Below are positions 50,809 to 60,903 of a DNA stretch of 64,000 nucleotides, piece after piece; positions within the stretch are counted from its first letter, which is position 1, and every line of letters starts with the position of its first letter. Below the pieces are notes generated by a model. That model saw only the letters and a program-made list of their open reading frames with translations. It was not told where the DNA came from and searched no databases. The DNA is from Brachybacterium aquaticum (GTDB taxonomy: Bacteria > Actinomycetota > Actinomycetes > Actinomycetales > Dermabacteraceae), in the NCBI RefSeq assembly GCF_014204755.1, contig NZ_JACHLZ010000001.1, positions 2,790,001 through 2,854,000 on the forward strand. Direction: 5' to 3'. The position numbers and the translations under genes were made by a program.

Positions 50809-51498
50809 TCAGGCGGCCGGGTCGACCATCTTGTACCCGGCGCCGCGCACGGTGACCAGGCGCGGCGCGCCGATCTTCCCGCGCAGGTAGCCGACGTACA
50901 CGTCCACCACGTTCGAGGCGCCGTCATAGTCGTAGCCCCACACCTTGGACAGCAGCAGGTCCCGGGTGAGGACCTGGCCGGGGTTCTCCAGGAACACCCG
51001 CGCCATCGTGAACTCGCGCGAGGACAGCTCGACCTCGCGCGGCTCCCCGTCGACGGTGCAGCTGGCGATGCGGGTGCGCAGGTCCACGGACAGGTCGCCG
51101 AGGGTGAGCACGTCGGCCCCGGCCGAGCCCGCCCCCGCGGTCGCCTCGCGGGCGCGCAGCTTCACCCGGGCCAGCAGCTCCTCGAAGCGGAAGGGCTTGG
51201 CGATGTAGTCGTTCGCGCCGCTCTCCAGGCCCTGGACGGTGTCCTCGACGCCGGTGCGGGCTGTGACCATGAGGATCGGGATCTGCACGTCCATGTCGCG
51301 CAGGGCCTTGAGGACCTGGAAGCCGTCCATGCGGGGCAGGCCCACGTCCAGGATCAGCAGGTCGAAGTCGCCGCTGGAGCCGAGGTCCAGGGCGGAGATC
51401 CCGTCGGCGACGACGGTGGTGGCGTAGCCGTTGGCCTTCAGGCCGCGCTCCATGAACCGCGCGATGCGCGCCTCGTCCTCGGCGATGAGGATCCTCAT
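50809..51498 (-). CDS. OmpR-family response regulator
   Basis: 229 residues: receiver domain with acidic pocket (IAEDEARIARF), phospho-acceptor Asp in LLILDVGLPRMDGFQ, Thr in MVTARTGVED and Lys in YIAKPFRFEELLARV; then a winged helix (LSSREFTMARVFLENPGQVLTRDLL, quoted in part, and GYLRGKIGAPRLVTVRGAGYKM). Length is normal. It overlaps the kinase gene (ATGA) and follows it, the reverse of the commoner regulator-kinase order. Probable targets are the RND pump upstream and the poly-Asp gene downstream. Confidence 0.93.
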   Translation of the reverse strand: MRILIAEDEARIARFMERGLKANGYATTVVADGISALDLGSSGDFDLLILDVGLPRMDGFQVLKALRDMDVQIPILMVTARTGVEDTVQGLESGANDYIAKPFRFEELLARVKLRAREATAGAGSAGADVLTLGDLSVDLRTRIASCTVDGEPREVELSSREFTMARVFLENPGQVLTRDLLLSKVWGYDYDGASNVVDVYVGYLRGKIGAPRLVTVRGAGYKMVDPAA

Positions 51499-53213
51499 CC
51501 CTGCTCCTTCCGGGCTGGTCGGTCGGTCCGGGTCGGTCGGTCGGTCTCGTCGTCGGTGAGGGGCGCCTCCCGCCCTCCAGTATGGGGGGCGGCGCTCTCA
51601 CCTACGGCGGGCGCATGCGGGCGGTGCTGCGGGAACACGACCGTGAAGGTCGAGCCGTGGCCGGGCTCGGAGAAGAGGCGCACCACGCCGCCGTGCCCCT
51701 CGGCGATCGCGCGCACGATCGGCAGGCCGAGGCCCGAGCCGGAGCCGCGGGAGGCGTCGATGCGGGCGAAGCGCTCGAAGATGCGGCGCTGGTCCTCCAG
51801 GGCGATGCCGATGCCCTCGTCGCGCACGCTGACGTGGATCTCGGGGCCGTCCGGGCCCAGCACCCGGTCCACGGCGAACCAGACCCGGGTACCCTCGTCG
51901 CTGTAGCGGGCGGCGTTGGCGGCCAGCTGCACCACGGCCTGGGTGAGGCGCTGCTCGTCGGCGTCGGCGACGACGTCGACGCTGTGCTCGAGGATCCAGG
52001 TGCGCTCGGCGATGTGCTCGATGCGGGCGAAGGCGGAGCGGGTGAAGGCGTCCAGGTCGATGGGGCGGGGCTTGACGTAGTCGGGGCGGCTGGAGGCGGC
52101 GAGCTCGGAGAGGTCCCCGACGACGCGGCCCATCCGATCCAGCTCATCCATCGCGATGCCATGGGACTCGGCGACGTCAGCGGGGTCGTCCACGTCGGTG
52201 GTCTCCAGGGTGCCGCGCACGATGGTCAGCGGGGTGCGCAGCTCGTGGCCGACATCGCTCATGAAGCGGCGCTGCTCGGCGAAGCCCTCCTGGATGCGGC
52301 CCAGCATGCGGTTGAAGTTCGTGGCCAGCGCCGAGATCTCGTCGCCGCCGGCGGGCACGGGCACCCGGTACTCGAGGTCCGCGACGGTGATCTGCTCGGT
52401 CGCGGCGCGCAGGTCCTCGAGCGGTCGCAGCAGGCGCCCGGTGACGATGTAGCCGACGCCCCCGGCGAGCAGCAGGGCGAGGACCGCGAGCATGGTGAAC
52501 ACGGCGACGGAGCGCCACAGTTCGGTGCGCTGGGCGCCGATGTCGTTGGCGACCACGAAGAGCCCCTGCGCGGGGTCACCCGCGACGGTCACGGACGCGA
52601 TGAGGACGCGCAGATCGCGGCCGTGCACCTCCATCGGCACGATCACGGTGGAGTTCGGGGCGTGCGCCGCCAGGAGCTGCTGCCGGACCCGTTCGGACTC
52701 CTCGCGGACGGTCGCCGCCTCGGAGACGGTCATGTCCTCGGTGGCCTGCGGCAGGAGGGCGAAGTCCTGCTGGCGCGGCTGGTAGCGGGGCTCCTCGTCG
52801 ATCATCGCGATCACGGACTCGTGGTCCGACGGGGCGGCGGAGTCGGTGGCGCGCAGCAGCACGCTGTCCACGGTGGTGTGGGTGGGGTTGCCGTCGTCGC
52901 CCGTGGACTGCGCGATCAGCTCCAGCTCGCTGTACTCCTGCCAGAGCTCCGCATCGACCCGCTGGTCCAGGGCCCGGAACTGTGCGGCGAAGGTGAGTGC
53001 GCCGGTGATCGCGAGGCCGATCGCGATCAGGGCGAGCAGGGTGGTCAGCACGCGGGTGCGGACGGTCCAGTTACGGGTGAGGCGGCCGAGGCCCCGGGGC
53101 GCGGCGGCGGCGGGTGCCGCGCCGGGGGCGGGGGTCTCGGTGGTGCGGGACGCGGCAATGCTCCGTGGCGCGACGGTGCCGCGGGTGCGGTCGCGGGAGC
53201 TCGCCCGTGCCAT
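51495..53213 (-). CDS. Sensor histidine kinase
   Basis: 572 residues. A cytoplasmic N-terminus of about 55 residues is followed by a membrane helix, an extracellular sensor domain (about 75-230), a second helix (VAVFTMLAVLALLLAGGVGYI, quoted in part), HAMP, and HisKA with the phospho-His in DVGHELRTPLTIV. The ATP-binding domain has N-box VQLAANAARYSDEGT, G1 VRDEGIGIA and G2 GSGLGLPIVRAIAEGHGG. Probably controlled by an envelope stimulus. It follows the RND pump gene after a strong terminator, so the two-component pair has its own promoter (TACGAT at 53281-53276). Confidence 0.93.
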   Translation of the reverse strand: MARASSRDRTRGTVAPRSIAASRTTETPAPGAAPAAAAPRGLGRLTRNWTVRTRVLTTLLALIAIGLAITGALTFAAQFRALDQRVDAELWQEYSELELIAQSTGDDGNPTHTTVDSVLLRATDSAAPSDHESVIAMIDEEPRYQPRQQDFALLPQATEDMTVSEAATVREESERVRQQLLAAHAPNSTVIVPMEVHGRDLRVLIASVTVAGDPAQGLFVVANDIGAQRTELWRSVAVFTMLAVLALLLAGGVGYIVTGRLLRPLEDLRAATEQITVADLEYRVPVPAGGDEISALATNFNRMLGRIQEGFAEQRRFMSDVGHELRTPLTIVRGTLETTDVDDPADVAESHGIAMDELDRMGRVVGDLSELAASSRPDYVKPRPIDLDAFTRSAFARIEHIAERTWILEHSVDVVADADEQRLTQAVVQLAANAARYSDEGTRVWFAVDRVLGPDGPEIHVSVRDEGIGIALEDQRRIFERFARIDASRGSGSGLGLPIVRAIAEGHGGVVRLFSEPGHGSTFTVVFPQHRPHAPAVGESAAPHTGGREAPLTDDETDRPTRTDRPARKEQG

Positions 53214-53314
53214 CGCGGTCCCTTCGCTCGCCGTGCTGTGCTCGTGGGCCCCTGCGCGCGGCGGGCCCTGCCGGAATCGTAGGGGATCGGACAGTTCGGG
53301 ACCGATGCGGGTTG

Positions 53315-53351
53315 CACTGCGGGCCCGGTCACGAGGACCGGGCCCGCAGTG
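53315..53351 (-). terminator. Strong terminator hairpin after the RND gene
   Basis: Sixteen perfect base pairs (53315-53330 with 53336-53351) and a 5-nt loop, 21 bp beyond the RND stop. No U-tract. Confidence 0.7.
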
Positions 53352-53372
53352 GGAGCGGAGCAGCCGCGCCCG

Positions 53373-56300
53373 TCAGTCGCGCCCGAGGCGCTTCTTCACG
53401 AGGCCGACGATGCCGCCGCGCTCCTTGAGGGAGCGACGGGGCGAAGATCCGGCAGTGCCTGCCGCCCCGGCCGTGCCAGCCGTTCCGGCCGACGCGGCGC
53501 CGCTGCGCAGGTCGGGGCGACGCTGGGCGAGGTCGCGCTGCTGCGCGGTCGCGGTCGCCGCGGGACGCGGCGCGGAGGCGGAGGGCTCGTCGGCCGCAGC
53601 CGCGTCGGCCGCATGCCCGTCGGCCGACGACACACCCGCCGAACCGGCGCGCGCCGACCCGCCGCCTGCCGACCCGCCGCCCGCGCGGCGGTCGCGCAGC
53701 CCGGCCATGCGCTCCTCCTCGCGCAGGCGCCTGCGCTCCCCCGGGCCCTCGGTCATCCGGTACAGCACCGGGACGATGACCAGGGTGAGCAGGGTCGAGG
53801 AGATCAGGCCGCCGATCACCACGACCGCGAGCGGCTGGGCGATGAAGCCGCCGTTGCCGGTGATGCCGAGCGCCATCGGGATCAGCGCGAAGATCGTCGC
53901 GGCGGCGGTCATGAGGATCGGGCGCAGACGCTTGGCGGCGCCGAGGTGCAGCGCCGCCTCCAGGCCCATGCCCGCGCGGCGGTACTGGTTCACCAGGTCG
54001 ATGAGCACGATCGCGTTGGTGACCACGATGCCGACCAGCATCAGCAGGCCGATCATCGAGGGCAGGCCCAGCGGCACACCGGTGATGATCAGCAGGCCGA
54101 GGGAGCCGATCGCCGCGAAGGGGATCGAGACCAGCAGGATCAGCGGCTGGATCAGGGACTTGAAGATCCACACCAGCAGCACGTACACCAGCAGGATCGC
54201 GGCGAGCATGGCGATGCCGAGCTGGCCGAAGGTCTCGTCGATGTCCGCGGCGGTGCCGCCGATCGTCGCCTCGACGCCCTCGGGCAGGTCCGCGGCGTCG
54301 ATCGCGTCGTTCGCGGCCTCGGTCGCGACCGACACGTCCTCCCCGGACGGGACGACGGACACGGTCACCGTCTCCAGACCGTCCTGGGTGGCGATCTCCG
54401 GGCGGGAGAGGGACTCCTCGACGGTGGCGACGTCCTGCAACGGGATCGTGCTCATGAGGGTGATGTCCTGCAGCTGGTTGAAGGTGTCGATGGACTCGCC
54501 GCCCTCGACGTAGATGTCCAGCTCCTTGTCGTCCAGGGTGATGGTCCCGATCGCGCCGGGGTACATCTGCTGGGCGACCATGCCGATCACGGCCTCCTCC
54601 GTGAGGCCGCGCTGCGCGGCGGCCTCGCGGTCCACGGTCACCACGGCCGTCGGCTGGTCGGCCTGCAGGTCGCTGGTGACCTCGGAGACGCCGTTCGGGA
54701 CCGGGTCGAGCTCGGCGAGGATCGCGTCGTTCGCGGCCTGGCGGTCCTCCGCGGTGGGGCCGGTGATGAGGATGTCCACCGAGTTGGAGCCGGTCGGGGA
54801 GGCGATGTCCGCGGCCTCGACGTCACCGGGCTCGGGCAGGGCCTCGAGCGCGGCGACCATCTCGTCCAGCAGCACCTCCTGGTCGGCGTCGGGATCGGTG
54901 GTGATCGAGAAGCTGACCTCGTTCTCGCCGCCACCGAAGCCGAACCCGCCGCCGCCGATGGTGGTCTGCACGGTCTGGACGCCGTCGATCTCCAGCAGCG
55001 CGTCCTCGGACTCGGTGGCCTTCTCGGAGGACTGCTGAAGGCTCGTGCCGGGCGCCAGGGTCTGGGTGATCGAGGCGATGTTCTGCCCGCTGTCGCCGAG
55101 GAAGGAGATGTTCACCAGCGGCAGCAGGAACACGGTGCCGACCAGGATCGCGACGGCGGCCACGAGGGTGATGAGGCGGCGCGGCAGGGTGTCGAGCACC
55201 AGGTGCAGCAGCGGGGCGTAGATCCGATGGAGCCAGGTGCGCTCCTCCTTCGCCTCGGCCTCCTCGCGGACCTTCGCGACCTGCGCGGCGTCCTCGGGGT
55301 CGACGTCCTCGTGCCCCTTCGGCGGCCTGAGGAACCAGTACGCGAGCACCGGCACGATCGTCAGCGCCACCAGCAGGGAGGACAGCATCGCGATGCCGAC
55401 GGTGAGGGCGAAGGGCCGGAACAGCTCCCCGGCCATGCCCGCGACCACGGCGATCGGCAGGAACACCACGACGGTGGCGAGGGTGGAGGCGGTGATGGCG
55501 CCGGCGACCTCGCCGACGCCGTCGAGGATCGCCCGGCGCTTGGTCTTGCCGTAGGCGAGGTGGCGGGTGATGTTCTCGATGACCACGATCGAGTCGTCGA
55601 CCACGCGGCCGATGGAGATCGTCAGCGCCGCCAGGGTCAGCATGTTCAGCGTGTACCCGGTGACGTACATGCCGATGAATGCGATGAGCAGCGAGGTCGG
55701 GATCGAGATCGCGGTGACCACAGTGGGGCGCACGCGGCGCAGGAACAGCAGGATCACGCCGATCGCGAAGAGCAGGCCCAGCAGACCCTCCTCGGCGAGC
55801 GCCAGGATCGACTCCTCGATGAAGGGGGCCTGGTCGAAGACGACGTCCGCCTCGGCGGAGCCGCCGACGCCCGGGAGGGTGTCGTCGAGGACGGACTCGA
55901 CGCCGTCGGAGATGTCCACGACGTTGCCGTCCACGGTCGCAGTCACCATGAGCACGAGCGACTCGCGCCCGTTGGTGCGGGAGATGGAGGTGGCGTCCTG
56001 CTCGGTGCGCTCGACGGTCGCGACCTCGGAGAGCGCGACGGGCTGAGGCGGCGCCTGAGGCTGTGCGTCGGTGCCGGTGTCGGTCTCGGGGATCAGCATG
56101 ATCGCCTCGAGGCTCTCGACGCTGTCCACGCTCTGCCCGAGCACCACGTCCAGGGTGCGGCCGTCATCGGTGACCGAGCCGCCCGGCAGGGACAGGCCGG
56201 AGGCGTCCAGCGCCGTGGTGATGTCGTTGTCGGTCAGGCCGTGCTCGGCCATCGCGGCCTCGTCCGGGGTGATGCGGACGATCTCCTCCGGGGCGCCGAT

Positions 56301-56825
56301 CACGGCGACGGAGGACACGCCGTCCACGCGCTCGAGCTCCGGGGTCACGGAGGCCTCGAGGCGAGAGGCGAGATCGGCTGGCGAGAGGTCGGAGGAGACG
56401 GAGAGGACCACGGCGGGCAGGTCGCTCGTGCCGCCGGCGATGACCTGCGGGTCCGCGTCCGACGGCAGCTGGTCCTCGATGCGGCTGAGCGCGGCGTCGA
56501 CCTGGTTGGAGGAGCGGGCGGTGTCGGTGCCGTAGGTGAGCTCGACGGTGACGATCGACAGGCCGGCCTGCGAGGTGGAGGAGGTGCCCTCCACGTTCTC
56601 CAGCCCCGAGAGCGACTGCTCGATCGGGGCCGTGATGCGGTCGCGCACCTGCTCCGAGGAGGAGCCGGGCGCGGTGGTCATCACCTGGATCTGCGGCAGG
56701 GACACCGACGGGATCAGCTCCTGGCGCATCGTGGTCATCACGAACACGCCGATGATCGACACGGCGATGCAGACCAGGGCGATGAAGGACCTGTTGTTCA
56801 GGCTCAGAGTGGCCAGACGGTTCAT
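53373..56825 (-). CDS. RND-family efflux pump (HAE1/SwrC-like)
   Basis: 1,150 residues; proton-driven exporter of the AcrB/SwrC class. The start is classic (first helix SFIALVCIAVSIIGVFVM, then RQELIPSVSLPQIQV). Two large extracellular porter loops alternate with 12 membrane helices; the proton-relay aspartates are in helix 4 (ISIGRVVDDSIVVIENITRHLA, quoted in part). An LLVGIVVTNAIVLIDLVNQYR-like segment marks helix 10. A 110-residue basic and Ser/Ala-rich tail, unusual for the family, carries a dispersed palindrome. No membrane-fusion protein gene adjoins, as in other Gram-positive RND pumps. Substrate unknown. ATG 56825 follows GGAG. Confidence 0.93.
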   Translation of the reverse strand: MNRLATLSLNNRSFIALVCIAVSIIGVFVMTTMRQELIPSVSLPQIQVMTTAPGSSSEQVRDRITAPIEQSLSGLENVEGTSSTSQAGLSIVTVELTYGTDTARSSNQVDAALSRIEDQLPSDADPQVIAGGTSDLPAVVLSVSSDLSPADLASRLEASVTPELERVDGVSSVAVIGAPEEIVRITPDEAAMAEHGLTDNDITTALDASGLSLPGGSVTDDGRTLDVVLGQSVDSVESLEAIMLIPETDTGTDAQPQAPPQPVALSEVATVERTEQDATSISRTNGRESLVLMVTATVDGNVVDISDGVESVLDDTLPGVGGSAEADVVFDQAPFIEESILALAEEGLLGLLFAIGVILLFLRRVRPTVVTAISIPTSLLIAFIGMYVTGYTLNMLTLAALTISIGRVVDDSIVVIENITRHLAYGKTKRRAILDGVGEVAGAITASTLATVVVFLPIAVVAGMAGELFRPFALTVGIAMLSSLLVALTIVPVLAYWFLRPPKGHEDVDPEDAAQVAKVREEAEAKEERTWLHRIYAPLLHLVLDTLPRRLITLVAAVAILVGTVFLLPLVNISFLGDSGQNIASITQTLAPGTSLQQSSEKATESEDALLEIDGVQTVQTTIGGGGFGFGGGENEVSFSITTDPDADQEVLLDEMVAALEALPEPGDVEAADIASPTGSNSVDILITGPTAEDRQAANDAILAELDPVPNGVSEVTSDLQADQPTAVVTVDREAAAQRGLTEEAVIGMVAQQMYPGAIGTITLDDKELDIYVEGGESIDTFNQLQDITLMSTIPLQDVATVEESLSRPEIATQDGLETVTVSVVPSGEDVSVATEAANDAIDAADLPEGVEATIGGTAADIDETFGQLGIAMLAAILLVYVLLVWIFKSLIQPLILLVSIPFAAIGSLGLLIITGVPLGLPSMIGLLMLVGIVVTNAIVLIDLVNQYRRAGMGLEAALHLGAAKRLRPILMTAAATIFALIPMALGITGNGGFIAQPLAVVVIGGLISSTLLTLVIVPVLYRMTEGPGERRRLREEERMAGLRDRRAGGGSAGGGSARAGSAGVSSADGHAADAAAADEPSASAPRPAATATAQQRDLAQRRPDLRSGAASAGTAGTAGAAGTAGSSPRRSLKERGGIVGLVKKRLGRD
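53619..53628. repeat. Dispersed palindrome core GTCGGCCGAC (site 7)
   Basis: Context CCCGTCGGCCGACGAC, in the cytoplasmic tail of the RND pump (SSADGH), with half copies at 53588 and 53604. Confidence 0.7.
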
Positions 56826-56980
56826 CGTGCTCCTCGGGGTGCGGCCGACGGGGGTGGTGCCGGCCGGGCGGGGTGGATCGGAGGGTGGGGCGCGGCCCCG
56901 TCCCGGACGCCGAATGCTCCCCGGGAACTGTCTCACGGGCGCCTGAAAGGACGGACCCGACGATGGTCGCGTTCGCGGGC

Positions 56981-56986
56981 CACAAT
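56981..56986 (+). promoter_or_regulatory. -10 box CACAAT for the leaderless MATE gene
   Basis: CACAAT ends 6 bp before GTG 56993, which supports this start over the upstream ATG 56963. Confidence 0.5.
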
Positions 56987-56992
56987 GGTGGG

Positions 56993-58345
56993 GTGCAGGA
57001 CGCAGCCCCCTCCCCCGACGACGAGCGGGCCAGGCGCACCGTCGACCGGGACATCCTGCGCCTCGCGATCCCGAGTCTCGGCGCACTGGTCGCCGAGCCG
57101 ATGTTCGTGCTCGTCGACTCCGCGTTCATCGCCCGGGTCTCCACCACCTCGCTCGCGGGGCTCGGCCTCGCCTCCACCGTGCTCACCACCGTGGTGGGCC
57201 TCGCGGTGTTCCTCGCCTACTCGACGACCGCCGCGGTGGCGCGCTCCTTCGGCGCGGGTCGCACCCGTGAGGCGATCTCCCGCGGCATCGACGCGTGCTC
57301 GCTCGCCCTGCTGGTCGGTGCCGCCGCCGCGCTCGCCCTGGTCGTCGCCGGCCAGCCGCTGCTGGCCCTGTTCGGCCCCTCCCCCGAGGTGCTCGCCGAG
57401 GCGACGGTCTACCTGCGCCTGAGCGCCCTCGGCCTGCCCGCCATGCTCGCCGTGCAGGCGGCGACGGGGCTGGTGCGCGGGATGCAGAACGCGACATTGC
57501 CGCTCGCGGTCGCCGTGGGCGGGGCGCTGCTGAACATCCCCCTGAACTGGATGCTGATCTTCGGCCTGGAGCTCGGGATCGCGGGCTCCGCGATCGGCAC
57601 GATCATCGCCCAGTGGGGTATGGCGCTGGTGCTGCTGGCCGTGATCGTGCGTCGCGCCCGCCGCGAGCGGATCGCCCTGCGCCCACAGCTGGGCAACCTC
57701 GTGGCGGTGGGGCGGGACGCGGTGCCGATGTTCGTGCGCACCCTCAGCCTGCGCGTCGTGCTGATCTCCGCGACCGTGGTCGCGACCCGCCTCGGCGACG
57801 TGCAGCTGGCCGCCCACCAGCTCACCAACACCGTCTTCAACGTGCTGGCGCTCGCGCTGGACTCCCTGGCGATCGCGGGGCAGGCCCTGACCGGCCGGTT
57901 CCTCGGCGCCTCCGATCCGGACACCGTCCGCGCGGTGACCAGGCGGCTGATGGTGTGGGGCGTGGGCGGCGGCGCGGTGATCTCGGTGCTGCTGCTCGGG
58001 GCGAGCTACACGGTCCCGGAGGTGTTCACCCCGGACGTCGCCGTGCAGGAGAGCCTGCGCGCCGCGCTGTGGATCCTGGTGATCACCCAGCCCGTCGCCG
58101 GGTACGTGTTCGTGCTGGACGGGGTGCTGATGGGCGCGGGGGACGCCCCCTACCTCGCCAAGGCGGGCACGCTCATCGCGATCGCCATCCTGCCGGGCGC
58201 GGTAGCGGTGTGGCTGTGGTCGCCAGAGGGTCCGCTGGGCCTGGCGATGCTGTGGCTGGCCTGCAACTTCCTGTTCATGGTGCTGCGGGCGATCAGCCTG
58301 GGCCTGCGGGTGCGGACCGACGACTGGATGCGGCTCGGGGGGTGA
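56993..58345 (+). CDS. MATE-family efflux transporter (DinF-like)
   Basis: 450 residues with 12 membrane helices arranged as two MATE halves: ILRLAIPSLGALVAEPMFVLVDSAFIARV (quoted in part) and the second-half MFVRTLSLRVVLISATVVATRLG. QLTNTVFNVLALALDSLAIAGQALTGRFLGA (quoted in part) is typical of the DinF branch. It exports organic cations or drugs by Na+ or H+ antiport. It is divergent from the RND gene, so two drug pumps share one intergenic region. ATG 56963 in frame would add 10 residues (MVAFAGHNGG). Confidence 0.88.
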   Translation: MQDAAPSPDDERARRTVDRDILRLAIPSLGALVAEPMFVLVDSAFIARVSTTSLAGLGLASTVLTTVVGLAVFLAYSTTAAVARSFGAGRTREAISRGIDACSLALLVGAAAALALVVAGQPLLALFGPSPEVLAEATVYLRLSALGLPAMLAVQAATGLVRGMQNATLPLAVAVGGALLNIPLNWMLIFGLELGIAGSAIGTIIAQWGMALVLLAVIVRRARRERIALRPQLGNLVAVGRDAVPMFVRTLSLRVVLISATVVATRLGDVQLAAHQLTNTVFNVLALALDSLAIAGQALTGRFLGASDPDTVRAVTRRLMVWGVGGGAVISVLLLGASYTVPEVFTPDVAVQESLRAALWILVITQPVAGYVFVLDGVLMGAGDAPYLAKAGTLIAIAILPGAVAVWLWSPEGPLGLAMLWLACNFLFMVLRAISLGLRVRTDDWMRLGG

Positions 58346-58403
58346 GGGGGCTGGGCGCTGGGGTGGGGCTGGACGCTGGGGTGGAACCTAGCCCCTGGAA
58401 ACA

Positions 58404-58456
58404 TGTCGTGAGCGTCGGAGCTCCGCGTACACGGCGGAGCTCCGACGCTCACGACA
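58404..58456. repeat. Long perfect hairpin element C
   Basis: Arms 58404-58426 and 58434-58456 pair perfectly over 23 bp with loop GTACACG. It lies between the convergent ends of the MATE gene and kbl, so it probably terminates transcription from both sides. Confidence 0.85.
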
Positions 58457-58483
58457 CTTCTTCAGGGGGGCGCTCCCCGGCAG

Positions 58484-59701
58484 TCAGCCCGCCTGCACCT
58501 CGGCCCGGGCGGCGACGAAGGCCTGCACCGCAGCCTCGACGTCCTCCTCGGTGTGGGCGGCGGAGAGCTGCACGCGGATGCGCGCCTTCCCCTTCGGCAC
58601 CACCGGGTAGGAGAACGCGGTGACGTAGACGCCGTGGTCGAGCATCGCATCGGCCATGCGGCCGGCGAGCGCGGCGTCGCCGAGCATCACCGGCACGATC
58701 GCGTGCTCGCCGGGGAGCAGCTCGAAGCCCTCCTCGCTCATGCGGGAGCGGAACAGCTCGGCGTTGCGGAACAGCGTGGCGCGCAGCTCGGCGCTGCCCT
58801 CGACCAGCTCGAGCGCCTGCACGGTCGCGGCGGTGATCGAAGGGGCCAGCGAGTTGGAGAAAAGGTAGGGGCGGCCCTTCTGGCGCAGCATCGCGACGAT
58901 CTCGCGACGACCGGAGACGTAGCCGCCGCTGGCCCCGCCGAGGGCCTTGCCGAAGGTGCCGGTGTAGATGTCCACCCGTTCCGAGACGCCGAAGTGCTCG
59001 GGGGTGCCCGCGCCGGTCTCGCCCATGAACCCGACCGCGTGGGAGTCGTCCACCATCACGAGCGCCCCGAACTCGTCGGCGAGGTCGCAGATGCCGGGCA
59101 GCGGTGCGAGGAAGCCGTCCATGGAGAACACGCCGTCGGTGACGATGATCGTGCGGCGTGCACCCTGACCGTCGTTCTGCTGGGCGGCGACCTCGAGCTG
59201 GGTGCGAAGGTCGTCGAGGTCGGCGTTGCGGTAGCGGTAGCGGGCGGCCTTGGACAGGCGGATCCCGTCGATGAGGGAGGCGTGGTTCAGCTCGTCGGAG
59301 ATGATCGCGTCCTCCTTGCCGAACAGCGGCTCGAACACTGCGCCGTTGGCGTCGAAGCAGGAGGAGAACAGGATCGTGTCCTCGGTGCCGAGGAAGGCGG
59401 AGAGCTTCTTCTCCAGGTCGAGGTGGAGGTCCTGGGTGCCGCAGATGAAGCGGACCGAGGCCATGCCGAAGCCGCGCTCGTCCAGGGCGGTCTTCGCGGC
59501 GTTGACGAGGCGGGCGTCGTCGGCGAGGCCGAGGTAGTTGTTGGCGCAGAAGTTCAGCACCTCGGCGCCGTCCCGGCCGACGGGACCGGCGGTGATCCGG
59601 TTGCTCTGCGCGGTGGTGATGACGCGCGCGTGCTTGAAGGTGCCGGCCTGCTCGATCTCGTCGAGCTCGGCGGTCAGCTGGTCCTTGAGGTCCGTGTACA
59701 T
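58484..59701 (-). CDS. kbl: Glycine C-acetyltransferase (2-amino-3-ketobutyrate CoA ligase)
   Basis: 405-residue PLP enzyme that splits 2-amino-3-ketobutyrate with CoA into glycine and acetyl-CoA, the second step of threonine degradation. Motifs: [31 protein letters not shown], the [20 protein letters not shown] block and the PLP lysine in [18 protein letters not shown]. Normal length and all key residues present. It is encoded 41 bp after tdh in the same direction, so its use depends on whether the interrupted tdh is functional. Confidence 0.95.
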   Translation of the reverse strand: MYTDLKDQLTAELDEIEQAGTFKHARVITTAQSNRITAGPVGRDGAEVLNFCANNYLGLADDARLVNAAKTALDERGFGMASVRFICGTQDLHLDLEKKLSAFLGTEDTILFSSCFDANGAVFEPLFGKEDAIISDELNHASLIDGIRLSKAARYRYRNADLDDLRTQLEVAAQQNDGQGARRTIIVTDGVFSMDGFLAPLPGICDLADEFGALVMVDDSHAVGFMGETGAGTPEHFGVSERVDIYTGTFGKALGGASGGYVSGRREIVAMLRQKGRPYLFSNSLAPSITAATVQALELVEGSAELRATLFRNAELFRSRMSEEGFELLPGEHAIVPVMLGDAALAGRMADAMLDHGVYVTAFSYPVVPKGKARIRVQLSAAHTEEDVEAAVQAFVAARAEVQAG

Positions 59702-59742
59702 CCGGTTCCGTTCTGGCGGGGTCAGTGGGGTGGGGCCGAGGG

Positions 59743-60810
59743 TCAGGCGTCGAGGGCGGTCCAGTCCAGCAGGACCTTCCCGGCGGTGCCGGCCCTGGCG
59801 AGGGCGAAGCCCTGCTCCCACTCGGTGGCGGGCAGCACGTCGGTGATGGTGCGCTCGATGGCGCTGCGCAGGGTCTGGGAGGTCGACAGCATCGCGGACA
59901 TGGCGTTCCAGGTCTCGAACATCTCGCGGCCGTAGATGCCCTGCAGGGTGAGCATGCGGGTGACGACCGCGGTCCAGTCGATCTCGAACTGGCGGAAGGG
60001 CAGGCCCAGCAGGGCGATCTTCCCGCCGTGGTTCATGTTCTCGATCATCTCCTGCAGCGCCCGGGCCTGGCCGGTGATCTCCAGTCCCACGTCGAAGCCC
60101 TCGCGCATGCCGAGCTGTCGCTGCGCATCCGCGACCCGGGTGGAGGAGACGTCCAGGACGACGTCCGCGCCGCAGTCCTTCGCCATCTCGAGGCGGTGCG
60201 GGGAGATGTCGGTGATGGTGATGTAGCGGGCCCCGGCGTGGCGGGCGACCGCCGCGGCCATCTGCCCGATCGGGCCGGCGCCGGTGATCAGCACGTCCTC
60301 GCCGACCAGCGGGAACTTCAGCGCCGTGTGGACCGCGTTGCCCAGCGGGTCGAAGGCCGCGCCGAGCTCGGGGCTGATGAGGTCGGTGCGGCCGCCGTGC
60401 TCGTGGACCCACACGTTCTCGTGGGGGACGGTGACGTACTCGGCGAAGGCGCCATCGCGCTGCACGCCGACGGAGCGGACGCGGTTGCACATCTGGCGTC
60501 AGCCGGCGCGGCAGTTGCGGCACGTCCCGCACACCACGTGGCCTTCGCCGGAGATCCGGTCGCCGACGCGGACGTCGGAGACCTCGCCGCCCACCTCCAC
60601 GACCTCGCCGTAGAACTCGTGCCCGGGGGTGAAGGGGACGGTGTCGCACATCGACTGGGCCGAGGAGTCCCAGGCCAGGATGTGCAGATCGGTCCCGCAG
60701 ATGCCGGTGCGCAGCACCTTCACCTTCACGTCCCAGGGCCCGCATCCGGGCTCCTCGACCTCGGTCAGCTCCAGACCCTCACCGGGTGCGACCTTGCGCA
60801 GAGCGCGCAT
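59743..60810 (-). pseudogene. tdh: L-threonine 3-dehydrogenase interrupted by an in-frame TGA
   Basis: Zinc alcohol-dehydrogenase-family enzyme that oxidises threonine to 2-amino-3-ketobutyrate. One frame runs from ATG 60810 to stop 59743 except for TGA at 60501-60499. The N-terminal piece has [23 protein letters not shown] and the structural-zinc cysteines [10 protein letters not shown]; the rest resumes at [21 protein letters not shown]. The expected codon is Arg (CGA), one transition away. Downstream are the NAD site [21 protein letters not shown] and a normal C-terminus. AAGGAG precedes ATG 60810. It is a recent nonsense mutation or a base error; selenocysteine is unlikely at a non-catalytic Arg. 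Confidence 0.85.
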
Positions 60811-60903
60811 GACTTCTCCTTGCTCTCAGGGCACCCCGCGATCGGGAACACCACTTCTGTACACGGACATCCAGCGCCGAACACATCTCTGCGTGTCGAG
60901 CGA

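Noticed and set aside
53349-57422. 1,357-codon open frame on the plus strand opposite the RND gene
   Set aside because: It mirrors the RND coding strand, has low-complexity Gly/Asp/His text and continues into the MATE gene in the wrong frame.
60499-60501. TGA in tdh as selenocysteine
   Set aside because: The position is an Arg next to the zinc-binding cysteines, not catalytic; no SECIS-like hairpin or sel genes seen.
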